In this document: positions 1 to 5,141 of the stretch, one piece after another
Layout: every line of letters begins with the position of its first letter
Position numbering within the stretch: the first letter of the stretch is position 1
Origin: Gammaproteobacteria bacterium
GTDB lineage: Bacteria; Pseudomonadota; Gammaproteobacteria; Chromatiales; Chromatiaceae
NCBI GenBank assembly: GCA_015767355.1
Contig: JADWMH010000158.1
Location: forward strand, 1 to 5,141
Direction of reading: 5' to 3'
Length of the DNA: 5,141 nt
Notes under the pieces: model-generated
What the model saw: the letters and a program-made list of their open reading frames with translations, nothing else
What the model was told of the DNA's origin: nothing
The model's database searches: none
Position numbers and translations under genes: made by a program

Positions 1-643
1 CGATTACGGGGCTTTTTGCCTCCGCTATCGTCTGTGATACAGCATCGACCTGCGGGGAACTTTTATGAACTGCATGAACCCCTCTTTGAGTTTTGATCTT
101 ATCCAATATTGCATCATCGATCATCTCCGTCTGCACATTGAACGGGAAGCTCAGAAGCACCGGTCCGGAGTTGGAGGAGAGCAGAACTTTTGAGGCCTGA
201 TTCAGAACCTGGGCAAGATAATCGGTTCTTTCGATGATTTTGTTATAGCGGGTGATGCTCTTGAAGAGAGCATGCTGATCAATGCTGCCGCCTTCGCCCG
301 AACTCTCCTGCAGTCCGCCTTTGCCAAAGATATGCGTTGATGTCTCTCCGGTAATAATCAGGATCGGCTGTTTATCGGCATAGGCGTTGGCAATACCGGT
401 AATCAGATTTGTGGCACCGGGACCAGCCGTGGTGATGCAGGCGGAAATCCTGCCTGATGCACGGGAATAGCCCCCCGCCATAAACGCCGCACCCTGCTCA
501 TGCTTGGCCAGAATGGTTTTAATCTGTGAATCATACAAGCTGTCATAAACGGGCAGAATATGAGCACCCGGCATACCGAAGATGTACTCGATGCCCAGGC
601 GCTGCATATATTTGACGATTAACTCACTAACTTTGATTTTCAT
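1..643 (-). CDS. Thiamine-diphosphate-dependent enzyme of the acetolactate synthase superfamily, N-terminal part (truncated by window edge)
   Basis: The visible 214 codons are the N-terminal TPP-binding (Pyr) domain plus the beginning of the linker to the central domain; the rest lies beyond base 1. Seen in the sequence: a GMPGA motif at residues 23-27, the KHEQGA motif with the glutamate (E49) that activates the TPP aminopyrimidine ring in this superfamily, the PGATNLITG motif at 75-83, and a hydrophobic PILIITG strand at 93-99. The start is ATG at 641-643. An in-frame TAA four codons upstream, with no start codon between, fixes it, although no strong Shine-Dalgarno is visible. The region after the ITG strand (GETSTHIFGKGGLQESSG, 99-116) departs from the usual acetolactate synthase DAFQE segment, so the substrate may not be pyruvate. 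Alternatives within the superfamily are sulfopyruvate decarboxylase-, oxalyl-CoA- or benzoylformate-decarboxylase-like enzymes. The gene follows topA on the same strand across a hairpin-rich gap, so co-transcription is uncertain. The superfamily call is firm and the exact reaction is not. Confidence 0.85.
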   Translation of the reverse strand, partial: MKIKVSELIVKYMQRLGIEYIFGMPGAHILPVYDSLYDSQIKTILAKHEQGAAFMAGGYSRASGRISACITTAGPGATNLITGIANAYADKQPILIITGETSTHIFGKGGLQESSGEGGSIDQHALFKSITRYNKIIERTDYLAQVLNQASKVLLSSNSGPVLLSFPFNVQTEMIDDAILDKIKTQRGVHAVHKSSPQVDAVSQTIAEAKSPVI

Positions 644-683
644 ACAATTGCATTACAGTTCGCAGGGGGATAAGCGACAGCGA

Positions 684-699
684 CCTCCATGGATGGAGG
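684..699. repeat. Short inverted repeat upstream of the TPP-enzyme gene
   Basis: CCTCCAT (684-690) and ATGGAGG (693-699) are perfect complements around a 2-base centre; as RNA the stem would have to open to about 5 bp. It lies 41 bases upstream of the TPP-enzyme start codon. It could be a protein-binding palindrome or a leader hairpin; neither can be shown from sequence alone. Confidence 0.4.
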
Positions 700-710
700 A
701 AGTGCAATAA

Positions 711-727
711 GATTGTCAGGAACAATC
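711..727. repeat. Inverted repeat GATTGT-N5-ACAATC
   Basis: GATTGT (711-716) and ACAATC (722-727) are perfect complements separated by five bases. The element lies between the large hairpin at 731-770 and the TPP-enzyme gene. It has operator-like size and symmetry but is also compatible with a small RNA hairpin. No T-tract follows on either strand. Confidence 0.4.
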
Positions 728-730
728 ATT

Positions 731-770
731 GCCGCATCCACCATGAATATAGTGGATTGGTGGATGCGGC
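731..770 (-). terminator. Large hairpin downstream of topA, possible terminator or REP-like element
   Basis: GCCGCATCCACC (731-742) is perfectly complementary to 759-770, and one further A-T pair makes a 13-bp stem around a 14-base loop. It starts 48 bases beyond the topA stop codon. Read in the topA direction the stem is followed by AATGATTGTT, which is not a real T-tract, so intrinsic termination would be inefficient; an mRNA 3' stabilising hairpin is equally possible. On the topA strand, bases 788-735 read GGATAAGGCG, then a T-rich gap, then GCCGCATCC. This resembles the arms of gammaproteobacterial REP palindromes and echoes the terminator at 5091-5124. Confidence 0.5.
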
Positions 771-817
771 AAAAAGACGCCTTATCCTCCCTACGATTTG
801 AACCACAGATGATGTGG

Positions 818-3484
818 CTATTTTCTCTTCGCCACCGATTTCTTCTTTACAGCCGCCCTCTTCTTTTTGACACCGGTTCTCTTCTTGGTTGCCTTTTTCT
901 TTTTTGCTGTTGCCTTCTTTTTGGTTGCGGCTCTCTTTTTGACAGGAGAGGTTTTTCGATTCTCGGAGGCGCGGATCGCTGCAGCTCCCCTTGCGGAGAT
1001 GACGCGAATATTTTTCCCCAATGCAGTGAGTTCATCAACCAGTTCGAACGCCTGTGTCACCTTGTTCTCTTTCACCTTGAGAGTTGCATCGGGAAAGTCC
1101 GTACTGTTTTTCAGGAGTGTGAAGCCGCCGCCATAGAACTGCTTGGTAAGACGCTTCTTGACCTTCTTAGTCTCCTCCAGAAGCTGTTGACACTCTTTCA
1201 GCGTCAGGCTTTCAGGATCTTTATCCTTTGGGATTTTCGCATTCTTGAAGCCATCTGTAATGAATGGGCCCCAGCGGCCATCGAGCACCTGCACGACGGA
1301 GTCTTCAAACAGCAGAATCTCCTTCTCCCTGTCTACCTCTTTTTTCGCATCGATAAATGACTGCACCTGCTCCATGGTGATCTTGTGTGGGTCTTCAGGG
1401 TCTATCGAGACATTTTGAGGGAGCAGCTCGACGCCGGTAATATCACGCTCCTCCACCAGGCTCCTGATCTGCTTGTCAACATAACCGGCATAGGGTCCGA
1501 AGCGCCCCGCATTGACGAAGACCTCCTCTCCGGCCGTGGTATCGCCAACGATTCGTGGCAATTCAAACAGCGGCAGCACCTCCTCGAGCGTCACGCTGTG
1601 CATGCGCTGCTCTGGGCTCAATCCGGCAAACTGCGGTTTCTCTTCATCATCCCTGGTGCCGATCTGGGCAAAGGGGCCGTAACGTCCGATTCTTACGCTG
1701 ACGGGACGACCGCTTTTTGGATCGGGTCCCAACTGTCTTGACTGGCTCGCCTCTTCCCGGGAAATGCCTTCCGCCTTTTCAACATCTTCGTGAAAGGGTC
1801 CGTAAAACTCTGCAATCATGTCGCGCCAGTTGGTTTCGCCGGCGGCAATTTCGTCAAACTCCGCCTCGACCCTGGCGGTAAAATTGTAATCGACAACCTC
1901 GGTAAAGTGTTTGACCAGAAAATCGGTGACAATGCCCGCTATATCCATGGGAAATAGCTTTGCCTTCTCCGCACCGGTGATTTCGACTCTGTCCTCGTTA
2001 ACAATAGTTTCATCGTGCAACGCAAGGATTCTGACCGTGCGTTCGCGTCCCACGCGATCGCTCTTCTCCACATAACCGCGATTCTGAATAGTCGATATGG
2101 TGGGTGCATAGGTTGACGGGCGTCCGATGCCCATCTCCTCCAGTTTTTTCACCAGGCTCGCCTCGGTGTAGCGCGCCGCAGGCCGGGTGAAGGCCTCCTG
2201 GGCCCGCATCACGATAAGCGGCAGATCCTGTCCGACATGCAGCGGCGGCAGCATCTTTTTATCCTTGTCGCCACCCTCCTTGTAGACCTTGAGAAATCCG
2301 TCGAAGACCAGAACCTCGCCCTTCGCAAGCAGATTTTCATCAATCGTTGAGGCATCGATAACCGCAGTGGTTCTCTCGAGCCGTGCATCCGCCATTTGAG
2401 AAGCGATAGTGCGCTGCCAGATCAGTTGATAGAGGCGCTGTTCATTCCTCTCTCCGCTAACAGTCGCACTGCCCAGATCTGTCGGCCTGATCGCCTCATG
2501 CGCCTCCTGGGCACCGGCCGACTTAGTCTTGTAGCGTCTGATTTGCAGATAGTCACTGCCAAAATCTTTCGTAATGGTCGAGGTGGCCTGCTCCAGCGCG
2601 GTATCGGAGAGATTGACCGAGTCTGTCCGCATGTAGGTGATCTTTCCGGATTCGTAGAGCTTCTGTGCCACAACCATCGTCTGCCGTACAGAGAAGCCGA
2701 GTCGCTGCGAGGCCGCCTGCTGCAGCGTCGACGTGGTAAATGGTGCGCGCGGAGAGCGTTTCGCAGGTTTTTTTGAGATATCTGAAATTGTATATTTCGC
2801 CTCTTTGACGCTCTCGAGAAACTGCTTCGCCTCTTCAATGGTGCGCCTTTCCTTTGGCAGTTTTCCCGTAAGCACAGCATCCTTGCCTGCTTCAAAATCT
2901 GCTGCTATCCGAAAACTGGAGACGCTCTCAAATGCTTCAATTTCACGCTCACGGTCAACAACGATGCGTACCGCCACCGACTGCACTCTTCCGGCAGAGA
3001 GGCCTGTCTGAATTTTTTTCCACAATACGGGGGACAATTCGAAGCCGACCAGCCGGTCAAGCACCCGTCGCGCCTGCTGTCCATCAACCAGGTTGCGGTC
3101 AATGGTGCGGTAATTCGTGATTGCAGCAAGGATTGCCGGCTTGGTGATTTCATGAAAAACAATGCGCCTGGTATTGCTCTCATCCAGATCCAGCGCCTCC
3201 TCAAGATGCCAGGCAATCGCCTCTCCCTCCCTGTCTTCGTCCGATGCCAGCCATACGAGCGAGGCTTTTCTGACCGCTTTTTTGAGATCTGCGATGACTC
3301 TCTTTTTATCTTCGGTCACCTCGTATGTGGGTTCAAAACGGTTGGCCACATCAACTGACAAACCCTTCCTCGGCAGATCCCGCACATGCCCGTAGCTGGA
3401 CATGACAGTAAACTCCTTGCCGAGAAACTTCTCGATTGTTTTGGCCTTGGCCGGTGATTCCACGATGACGAGATTTTGGCTCAC
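818..3484 (-). CDS. topA: DNA topoisomerase I (type IA), zinc-free C-terminal repeat form with basic tail
   Basis: This 888-residue cytoplasmic enzyme relaxes negatively supercoiled DNA by cutting and rejoining one strand through a 5'-phosphotyrosine. The Toprim domain begins with VIVESPAKAKTIEKF (E9 catalytic) and has the SDEDREGEAIAWHL block (D82, D84 and E86 as Mg2+ ligands). The motifs ARRVLDRLVGFELSP (138-152) and GLSAGRVQSVAVRIV (161-175) follow. The nucleophile is Y284 in ITYMRTDS, encoded at 2633-2635, and EEMGIGRPSTYA (449-460) is the usual later motif. The C-terminal part has Toprim-C-type repeats built on GRYGPF, GRFGPY and GRWGPF (around 600, 660 and 737). It contains one cysteine (C765), so the zinc ribbons of E. 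coli TopA are absent. Residues 843-888 form a Lys/Arg-rich tail. The start is GTG at 3482-3484: an in-frame TAG lies four codons upstream, no other start fits between, and AGAGA sits 6 bases before it. The stop is TAG at 818-820. Confidence 0.97.
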   Translation of the reverse strand: MSQNLVIVESPAKAKTIEKFLGKEFTVMSSYGHVRDLPRKGLSVDVANRFEPTYEVTEDKKRVIADLKKAVRKASLVWLASDEDREGEAIAWHLEEALDLDESNTRRIVFHEITKPAILAAITNYRTIDRNLVDGQQARRVLDRLVGFELSPVLWKKIQTGLSAGRVQSVAVRIVVDREREIEAFESVSSFRIAADFEAGKDAVLTGKLPKERRTIEEAKQFLESVKEAKYTISDISKKPAKRSPRAPFTTSTLQQAASQRLGFSVRQTMVVAQKLYESGKITYMRTDSVNLSDTALEQATSTITKDFGSDYLQIRRYKTKSAGAQEAHEAIRPTDLGSATVSGERNEQRLYQLIWQRTIASQMADARLERTTAVIDASTIDENLLAKGEVLVFDGFLKVYKEGGDKDKKMLPPLHVGQDLPLIVMRAQEAFTRPAARYTEASLVKKLEEMGIGRPSTYAPTISTIQNRGYVEKSDRVGRERTVRILALHDETIVNEDRVEITGAEKAKLFPMDIAGIVTDFLVKHFTEVVDYNFTARVEAEFDEIAAGETNWRDMIAEFYGPFHEDVEKAEGISREEASQSRQLGPDPKSGRPVSVRIGRYGPFAQIGTRDDEEKPQFAGLSPEQRMHSVTLEEVLPLFELPRIVGDTTAGEEVFVNAGRFGPYAGYVDKQIRSLVEERDITGVELLPQNVSIDPEDPHKITMEQVQSFIDAKKEVDREKEILLFEDSVVQVLDGRWGPFITDGFKNAKIPKDKDPESLTLKECQQLLEETKKVKKRLTKQFYGGGFTLLKNSTDFPDATLKVKENKVTQAFELVDELTALGKNIRVISARGAAAIRASENRKTSPVKKRAATKKKATAKKKKATKKRTGVKKKRAAVKKKSVAKRK
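821..958 (-). repeat. Low-complexity segment encoding the Lys/Arg-rich tail of TopA
   Basis: The last 46 codons of topA are dominated by AAA/AAG lysine codons with interspersed alanine, arginine, threonine and valine codons, giving imperfect repeats such as KKKATAKKKKATKK. It is internal to topA, not a separate gene. Basic tails of this kind in actinobacterial topoisomerase I are known to increase DNA binding and processivity; a similar role here is inference. Polypurine slippage could make tail length variable between strains. Confidence 0.75.
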
Positions 3485-3726
3485 ATTATTTCTCTAAAAT
3501 TGAATACAAATATCTGTAATTGTCACGCAGTCTGCCTACCAACACCCTCTATAGTCAATAGATAATCAGAAAATTTGTCGGAAAAAAGTCTTATCGCAGG
3601 TTTCGGAAGGATGAGTTCATCAAGTAATTCGCAGTGCTCTATCTATAGGAGAGGTACTTTTTGAGAATATGTCAGAAATACAGTTTTCTGTTAAAATGAG
3701 ATTATAATTTGCTCTGAAAATCATCT
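3485..3726. promoter_or_regulatory. Divergent intergenic region between topA and the first secreted-protein gene
   Basis: This is 242 A/T-rich bases with no convincing coding sequence. It must carry the minus-strand topA promoter and the plus-strand promoter of the gene at 3727. I found no topA promoter good enough to call: the TTGACT on the minus strand (plus coordinates 3553-3558) lacks a -10 box at 16-18 bases. The plus-strand promoter is listed separately. CTCTATAG (3548-3555) and CTATAGGAGAG (about 3644-3654) form a loose, imperfect inverted pair of unknown meaning. Confidence 0.6.
3669..3697 (+). promoter_or_regulatory. Probable sigma70 promoter of the first secreted-protein gene, with palindrome in its spacer
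   Basis: ATGTCA (3669-3674, four of six matches to TTGACA) is separated by 17 bases from TAAAAT (3692-3697, five of six matches to TATAAT), with an extended -10 TG at 3689-3690. Initiation near 3704 would give a leader of about 23 bases. A perfect inverted repeat CAGAAA-N6-TTTCTG (3673-3690) fills most of the spacer and could be an operator. A competing perfect TATAAT at 3703-3708 has no matching -35 and would leave only about 12 bases of leader. Confidence 0.5.
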
Positions 3727-4365
3727 ATGAACATTCAAAACGCACATTCATCTCTTCTGATTGCACTTATGTTGTTGCTGGTGGCTGCACCTGCCCAGGC
3801 TGGATTTCTCGATCACGACAACAATAAAAAACCGCCCATCAAGGACCCGGTTCCCTCCCGATTTTCTGTCTGCTATCAGCATACCTGCACAATGATAGAC
3901 CATGTTGGTCTGAGTCATCAACAGTGGCAGGGTGTACGGGAGAAATTCAAACCGGCGGCCGGCAATGCCGAAGATGAGCGTCGTCAGATCGCATCAGCTA
4001 TCGCCTACCTGGAGGTCGAGGTTGGTGGAAAAATCAATAGTCTCGATGATCGAGGCGGGAACCTCGAGGGTGTCTTCAAAGCGAAAGGCAATCAGCTTGA
4101 CTGCATCGATGAATCCACCAACAGCACCACCTACATGACCATGATGGAGAGGGATGGACTGCTGAAATTCCATAGCGTGCAGCCGCGCGCAACGCGTGGT
4201 TTTTTTATCATGGGCTGGCCGCACTCGACGGCTGTCATCAGGGATAACGCCACTGCAAAACAATGGGCTGTTGACTCCTGGTTTTTCGACAATGGAACAG
4301 AACCCACCATCGTAATGCTGAAAAAATGGCGCAGCGGCTGGAGCCCCGAGGGCGCCAAACATTGA
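3727..4365 (+). CDS. Secreted/periplasmic protein of unknown family, paralog 1; possible transglutaminase/papain-like cysteine enzyme
   Basis: I do not recognise a named family. The 212-residue product starts with a Sec signal peptide: a hydrophobic LLIALMLLLVAA stretch and an AQA|G cleavage site at 25/26. A Lys/Pro-rich linker (33-43) and a CX4C pair (C49, C54) follow. The core shared with the downstream gene has DERRQIASAIAYLEVEVG (83-100), QLDCIDESTNSTTY (123-136), GLLKFHSV (144-151), GWPHST (163-168), AVDSWFFDNG (181-190) and a final LKKW. C126, H166 and D183, spaced 40 and 17 residues apart, match the Cys-His-Asp order of transglutaminase-like and papain-like enzymes. That function is inference, since the usual glycine-rich context before the cysteine is lacking. 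The start is ATG at 3727, bounded by an in-frame TGA at 3715-3717; no Shine-Dalgarno is evident. The product also has a C-terminal WRSGWSPEGAKH extension not present in its paralog. It could instead be a non-enzymatic binding or inhibitor protein. Confidence 0.85.
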   Translation: MNIQNAHSSLLIALMLLLVAAPAQAGFLDHDNNKKPPIKDPVPSRFSVCYQHTCTMIDHVGLSHQQWQGVREKFKPAAGNAEDERRQIASAIAYLEVEVGGKINSLDDRGGNLEGVFKAKGNQLDCIDESTNSTTYMTMMERDGLLKFHSVQPRATRGFFIMGWPHSTAVIRDNATAKQWAVDSWFFDNGTEPTIVMLKKWRSGWSPEGAKH

Positions 4366-4381
4366 TCCCTCGATACATCCT

Positions 4382-4410
4382 TTGGCAATCATAAGTTTTT
4401 TTGCTATAAT
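4382..4410 (+). promoter_or_regulatory. Strong sigma70 promoter of the second secreted-protein gene
   Basis: TTGGCA (4382-4387, five of six consensus matches) and a perfect TATAAT (4405-4410) are separated by exactly 17 bases, with an extended -10 TG at 4402-4403. Predicted initiation is near 4416-4418, giving a leader of about 86 bases. It lies just 17 bases past the stop of the preceding gene, with no terminator between them. The second paralog can therefore be transcribed alone as well as by read-through. Confidence 0.75.
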
Positions 4411-4419
4411 TAATAACTT

Positions 4420-4439
4420 TGTAAATACAATGATTTACA
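4420..4439. promoter_or_regulatory. Perfect inverted repeat at the predicted transcription start: candidate operator or 5' hairpin
   Basis: TGTAAAT (4420-4426) and ATTTACA (4433-4439) are perfect complements around a 6-base centre. The element begins a few bases after the predicted +1 of the promoter at 4382-4410. This position suits a repressor operator that blocks initiation, or a stem at the 5' end of the mRNA that slows decay. The arm/spacer layout (7-6-7) resembles the 6-6-6 palindrome in the promoter of the upstream paralog, but the two sequences are not the same. Confidence 0.5.
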
Positions 4440-4491
4440 GGTTGTTTGAACAAGGGCATAAGCTCTTCGCACGCAACCACTACAATCAACC

Positions 4492-4496
4492 GGAGA
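4492..4496 (+). promoter_or_regulatory. Ribosome binding site that decides a TTG start
   Basis: GGAGA lies 7 bases (counted from GGAG) upstream of TTG 4503-4505, the best-placed Shine-Dalgarno in the window. No comparable site precedes the in-frame TTG at 4446 or is ideally placed for ATG 4518, so it supports TTG 4503 as the start of the second secreted-protein gene. Confidence 0.75.
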
Positions 4497-4502
4497 AAAA
4501 TA

Positions 4503-5069
4503 TTGAAAACTCTAATCATGGCGCTGCTGCTTATCACATCAGGATTGGCATCTGCATCTCCAATCACAAACACAGACACAAGCTCAAACTATCGCGGCTT
4601 TAATGCCTGCACGAATTTCGACTGCAATCACAATGTCGACACATCTCTCAGTGCAAGTGAATGGAAACAGGTACAGGGGCTTTTCAAGGGTGTAAAAAAC
4701 TCGAAAGAGGAGCGCGCGCAGATCAAACAGGCAATCGCCAAGCTGGAAGTCCTGGTCGGCAATAAGACCGGCACCTCGGTTGACCTGGCAGGCAACAAAA
4801 GAAATGCAAACTACAGAGGACAGCTCGACTGCACAGCCGAAGCAATCAATACCACCACCTACCTCTATATGATCGAAAACGGCGGGCTGTTAAAATTCCA
4901 TAAGGTTCATGACCGCGTGGTGCGCGACCGCTTCTGGATGGTTCCGCACTGGACCGGCGTTATCGAAGATAAAACCACCGGCGTTAAATACTCCGTTGAC
5001 AGCTGGTTCAAGAAAAACGGCGTCGCCCCTGTTGTCGTAACGCTGGAGCGCTGGTACAACAAAAAATAA
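4503..5069 (+). CDS. Secreted/periplasmic protein of unknown family, paralog 2; possible transglutaminase/papain-like cysteine enzyme
   Basis: This is the tandem paralog of the gene at 3727-4365. I chose TTG at 4503 because GGAGA (4492-4496) stands 7 bases before it (counted from GGAG) and the product then begins with a textbook signal peptide (MKTLIMALLLITSGLASA, cleavage 18/19). The longer frame from TTG at 4446 would add 19 residues before the signal; ATG at 4518 would lose its lysine. The 188-residue product has a CX4C pair (C36, C41), ERAQIKQAIAKLEVLVG (70-86), QLDCTAEAINTTTY (107-120), GLLKFHKV (128-135), VPHWTGVIED (147-156) and YSVDSWFKKNG (163-173). C110, H149 and D166 are 39 and 17 residues apart, matching paralog 1. 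The three mature cysteines sit in equivalent positions in both proteins. The linker and C-terminal extension of paralog 1 are absent. Secretion is well supported; the enzymatic role is inference. TAA at 5067-5069 is followed by a terminator. Confidence 0.85.
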   Translation: MKTLIMALLLITSGLASASPITNTDTSSNYRGFNACTNFDCNHNVDTSLSASEWKQVQGLFKGVKNSKEERAQIKQAIAKLEVLVGNKTGTSVDLAGNKRNANYRGQLDCTAEAINTTTYLYMIENGGLLKFHKVHDRVVRDRFWMVPHWTGVIEDKTTGVKYSVDSWFKKNGVAPVVVTLERWYNKK

Positions 5070-5090
5070 CTGGGAAAGGCAAGCGCATGC

Positions 5091-5124
5091 AGGCCGGATA
5101 AGCGATAGCTCATCCGGCCTTTTT
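5091..5124 (+). terminator. Intrinsic terminator with REP-like palindrome
   Basis: AGGCCGGAT (5091-5099) pairs perfectly with ATCCGGCCT (5112-5120). After one A/C mismatch a further AGC/GCT pairing closes a GATA tetraloop (5104-5107), and a T-tract follows (5120-5124). It lies 22 bases after the second secreted-protein gene and ends that block. GGATAAGCGATAGC resembles the core of palindromic intergenic repeats of gammaproteobacteria, and a close variant (GGATAAGCGACAGC) occurs at 668-681. Confidence 0.85.
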
Positions 5125-5128
5125 CCGT

Positions 5129-5141
5129 ATCCACGGTGGAT
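5129..5141. repeat. Palindrome at the window edge
   Basis: ATCCAC (5129-5134) and GTGGAT (5136-5141) are perfect complements around one base and may extend beyond the window (5128 is G? the outer partner is not visible). The arm sequence also occurs within the hairpin at 731-770, so it may belong to a dispersed palindromic repeat. It is cut by the edge, so its full size is unknown. Confidence 0.35.

Noticed and set aside
689..1360. 223-codon plus-strand open frame rich in Cys, Leu and Phe
   Set aside because: It lies almost wholly antisense to topA; its composition is the mirror image of the lysine-rich tail codons, it has no recognisable motif, and topA is unambiguous.
1385..1741. 118-codon plus-strand open frame
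   Set aside because: Antisense to the C-terminal repeats of topA with no motif or ribosome site; best explained as a shadow frame.
2422..2895. 157-codon minus-strand open frame, Arg/Pro-rich
   Set aside because: It overlaps topA in another frame on the same strand; the composition is typical of a frame-shifted reading of a real gene.
3703..3708. Perfect TATAAT before the first secreted-protein gene
   Set aside because: No -35 box lies 16-18 bases upstream, and initiation here would leave only about 12 leader bases; the extended -10 at 3689-3697 fits better, though this box cannot be fully excluded.
3994..4392. Minus-strand open frames of 85-132 codons opposite the first secreted-protein gene
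   Set aside because: Antisense shadows: the plus-strand frame has a signal peptide and clear paralogy with the next gene, the minus frames have neither.
4446..4502. Upstream 19-codon extension of the second secreted-protein gene
   Set aside because: It would place a polar, basic stretch before the signal peptide and lacks a ribosome site, whereas TTG 4503 has GGAGA at ideal spacing.
4382..4603. Small open frame across the leader of the second secreted-protein gene, with an ATG at 4430
   Set aside because: It starts inside the promoter or on the palindrome, has no Shine-Dalgarno, and runs out of frame through the signal peptide of the real gene; no regulatory-peptide features such as codon runs are visible.

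Overview
The window carries four protein-coding genes in two oppositely oriented blocks. The compact layout, sigma70-type promoters, Shine-Dalgarno sites, a REP-like palindromic terminator and Sec signal peptides all point to a Gram-negative bacterium. A gammaproteobacterium is my best guess, from family memory and intergenic repeat style rather than from any decisive marker. There is no rRNA, tRNA, CRISPR array, insertion sequence or phage gene.

Left block, minus strand (1-3484). A DNA topoisomerase I gene (topA, 818-3484) reads leftwards. After a 174-base gap comes the start of a thiamine-diphosphate-dependent enzyme related to acetolactate synthase (643 down to 1, cut by the window edge). 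The gap holds three inverted repeats, one with a 13-bp stem. The topoisomerase has all the catalytic motifs. Its C-terminal half, however, is the zinc-free repeat type ending in a Lys/Arg-rich tail, not the zinc-ribbon type of E. coli TopA.

Right block, plus strand (3727-5069). Two tandem paralogous genes encode small secreted or periplasmic proteins of 212 and 188 residues. I cannot assign them to a named family. Both have a signal peptide, a CX4C pair near the mature N-terminus, and a shared core with Cys, His and Asp at nearly identical spacing (40/39 and 17/17 residues). That is the order of catalytic residues in the transglutaminase/papain-like superfamily, so a secreted cysteine hydrolase or transferase is a reasonable but untested hypothesis. 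Each gene seems to have its own promoter with a short inverted repeat on it. A REP-like hairpin plus T-tract ends the block at about 5124.

The 242-base region 3485-3726 separates the divergent blocks and must hold the promoters for topA (not confidently located) and the first secreted-protein gene. Nothing ties the two blocks into one pathway. topA and the TPP enzyme look like ordinary cellular genes, and the paralog pair is the part of the window most likely to be undescribed.
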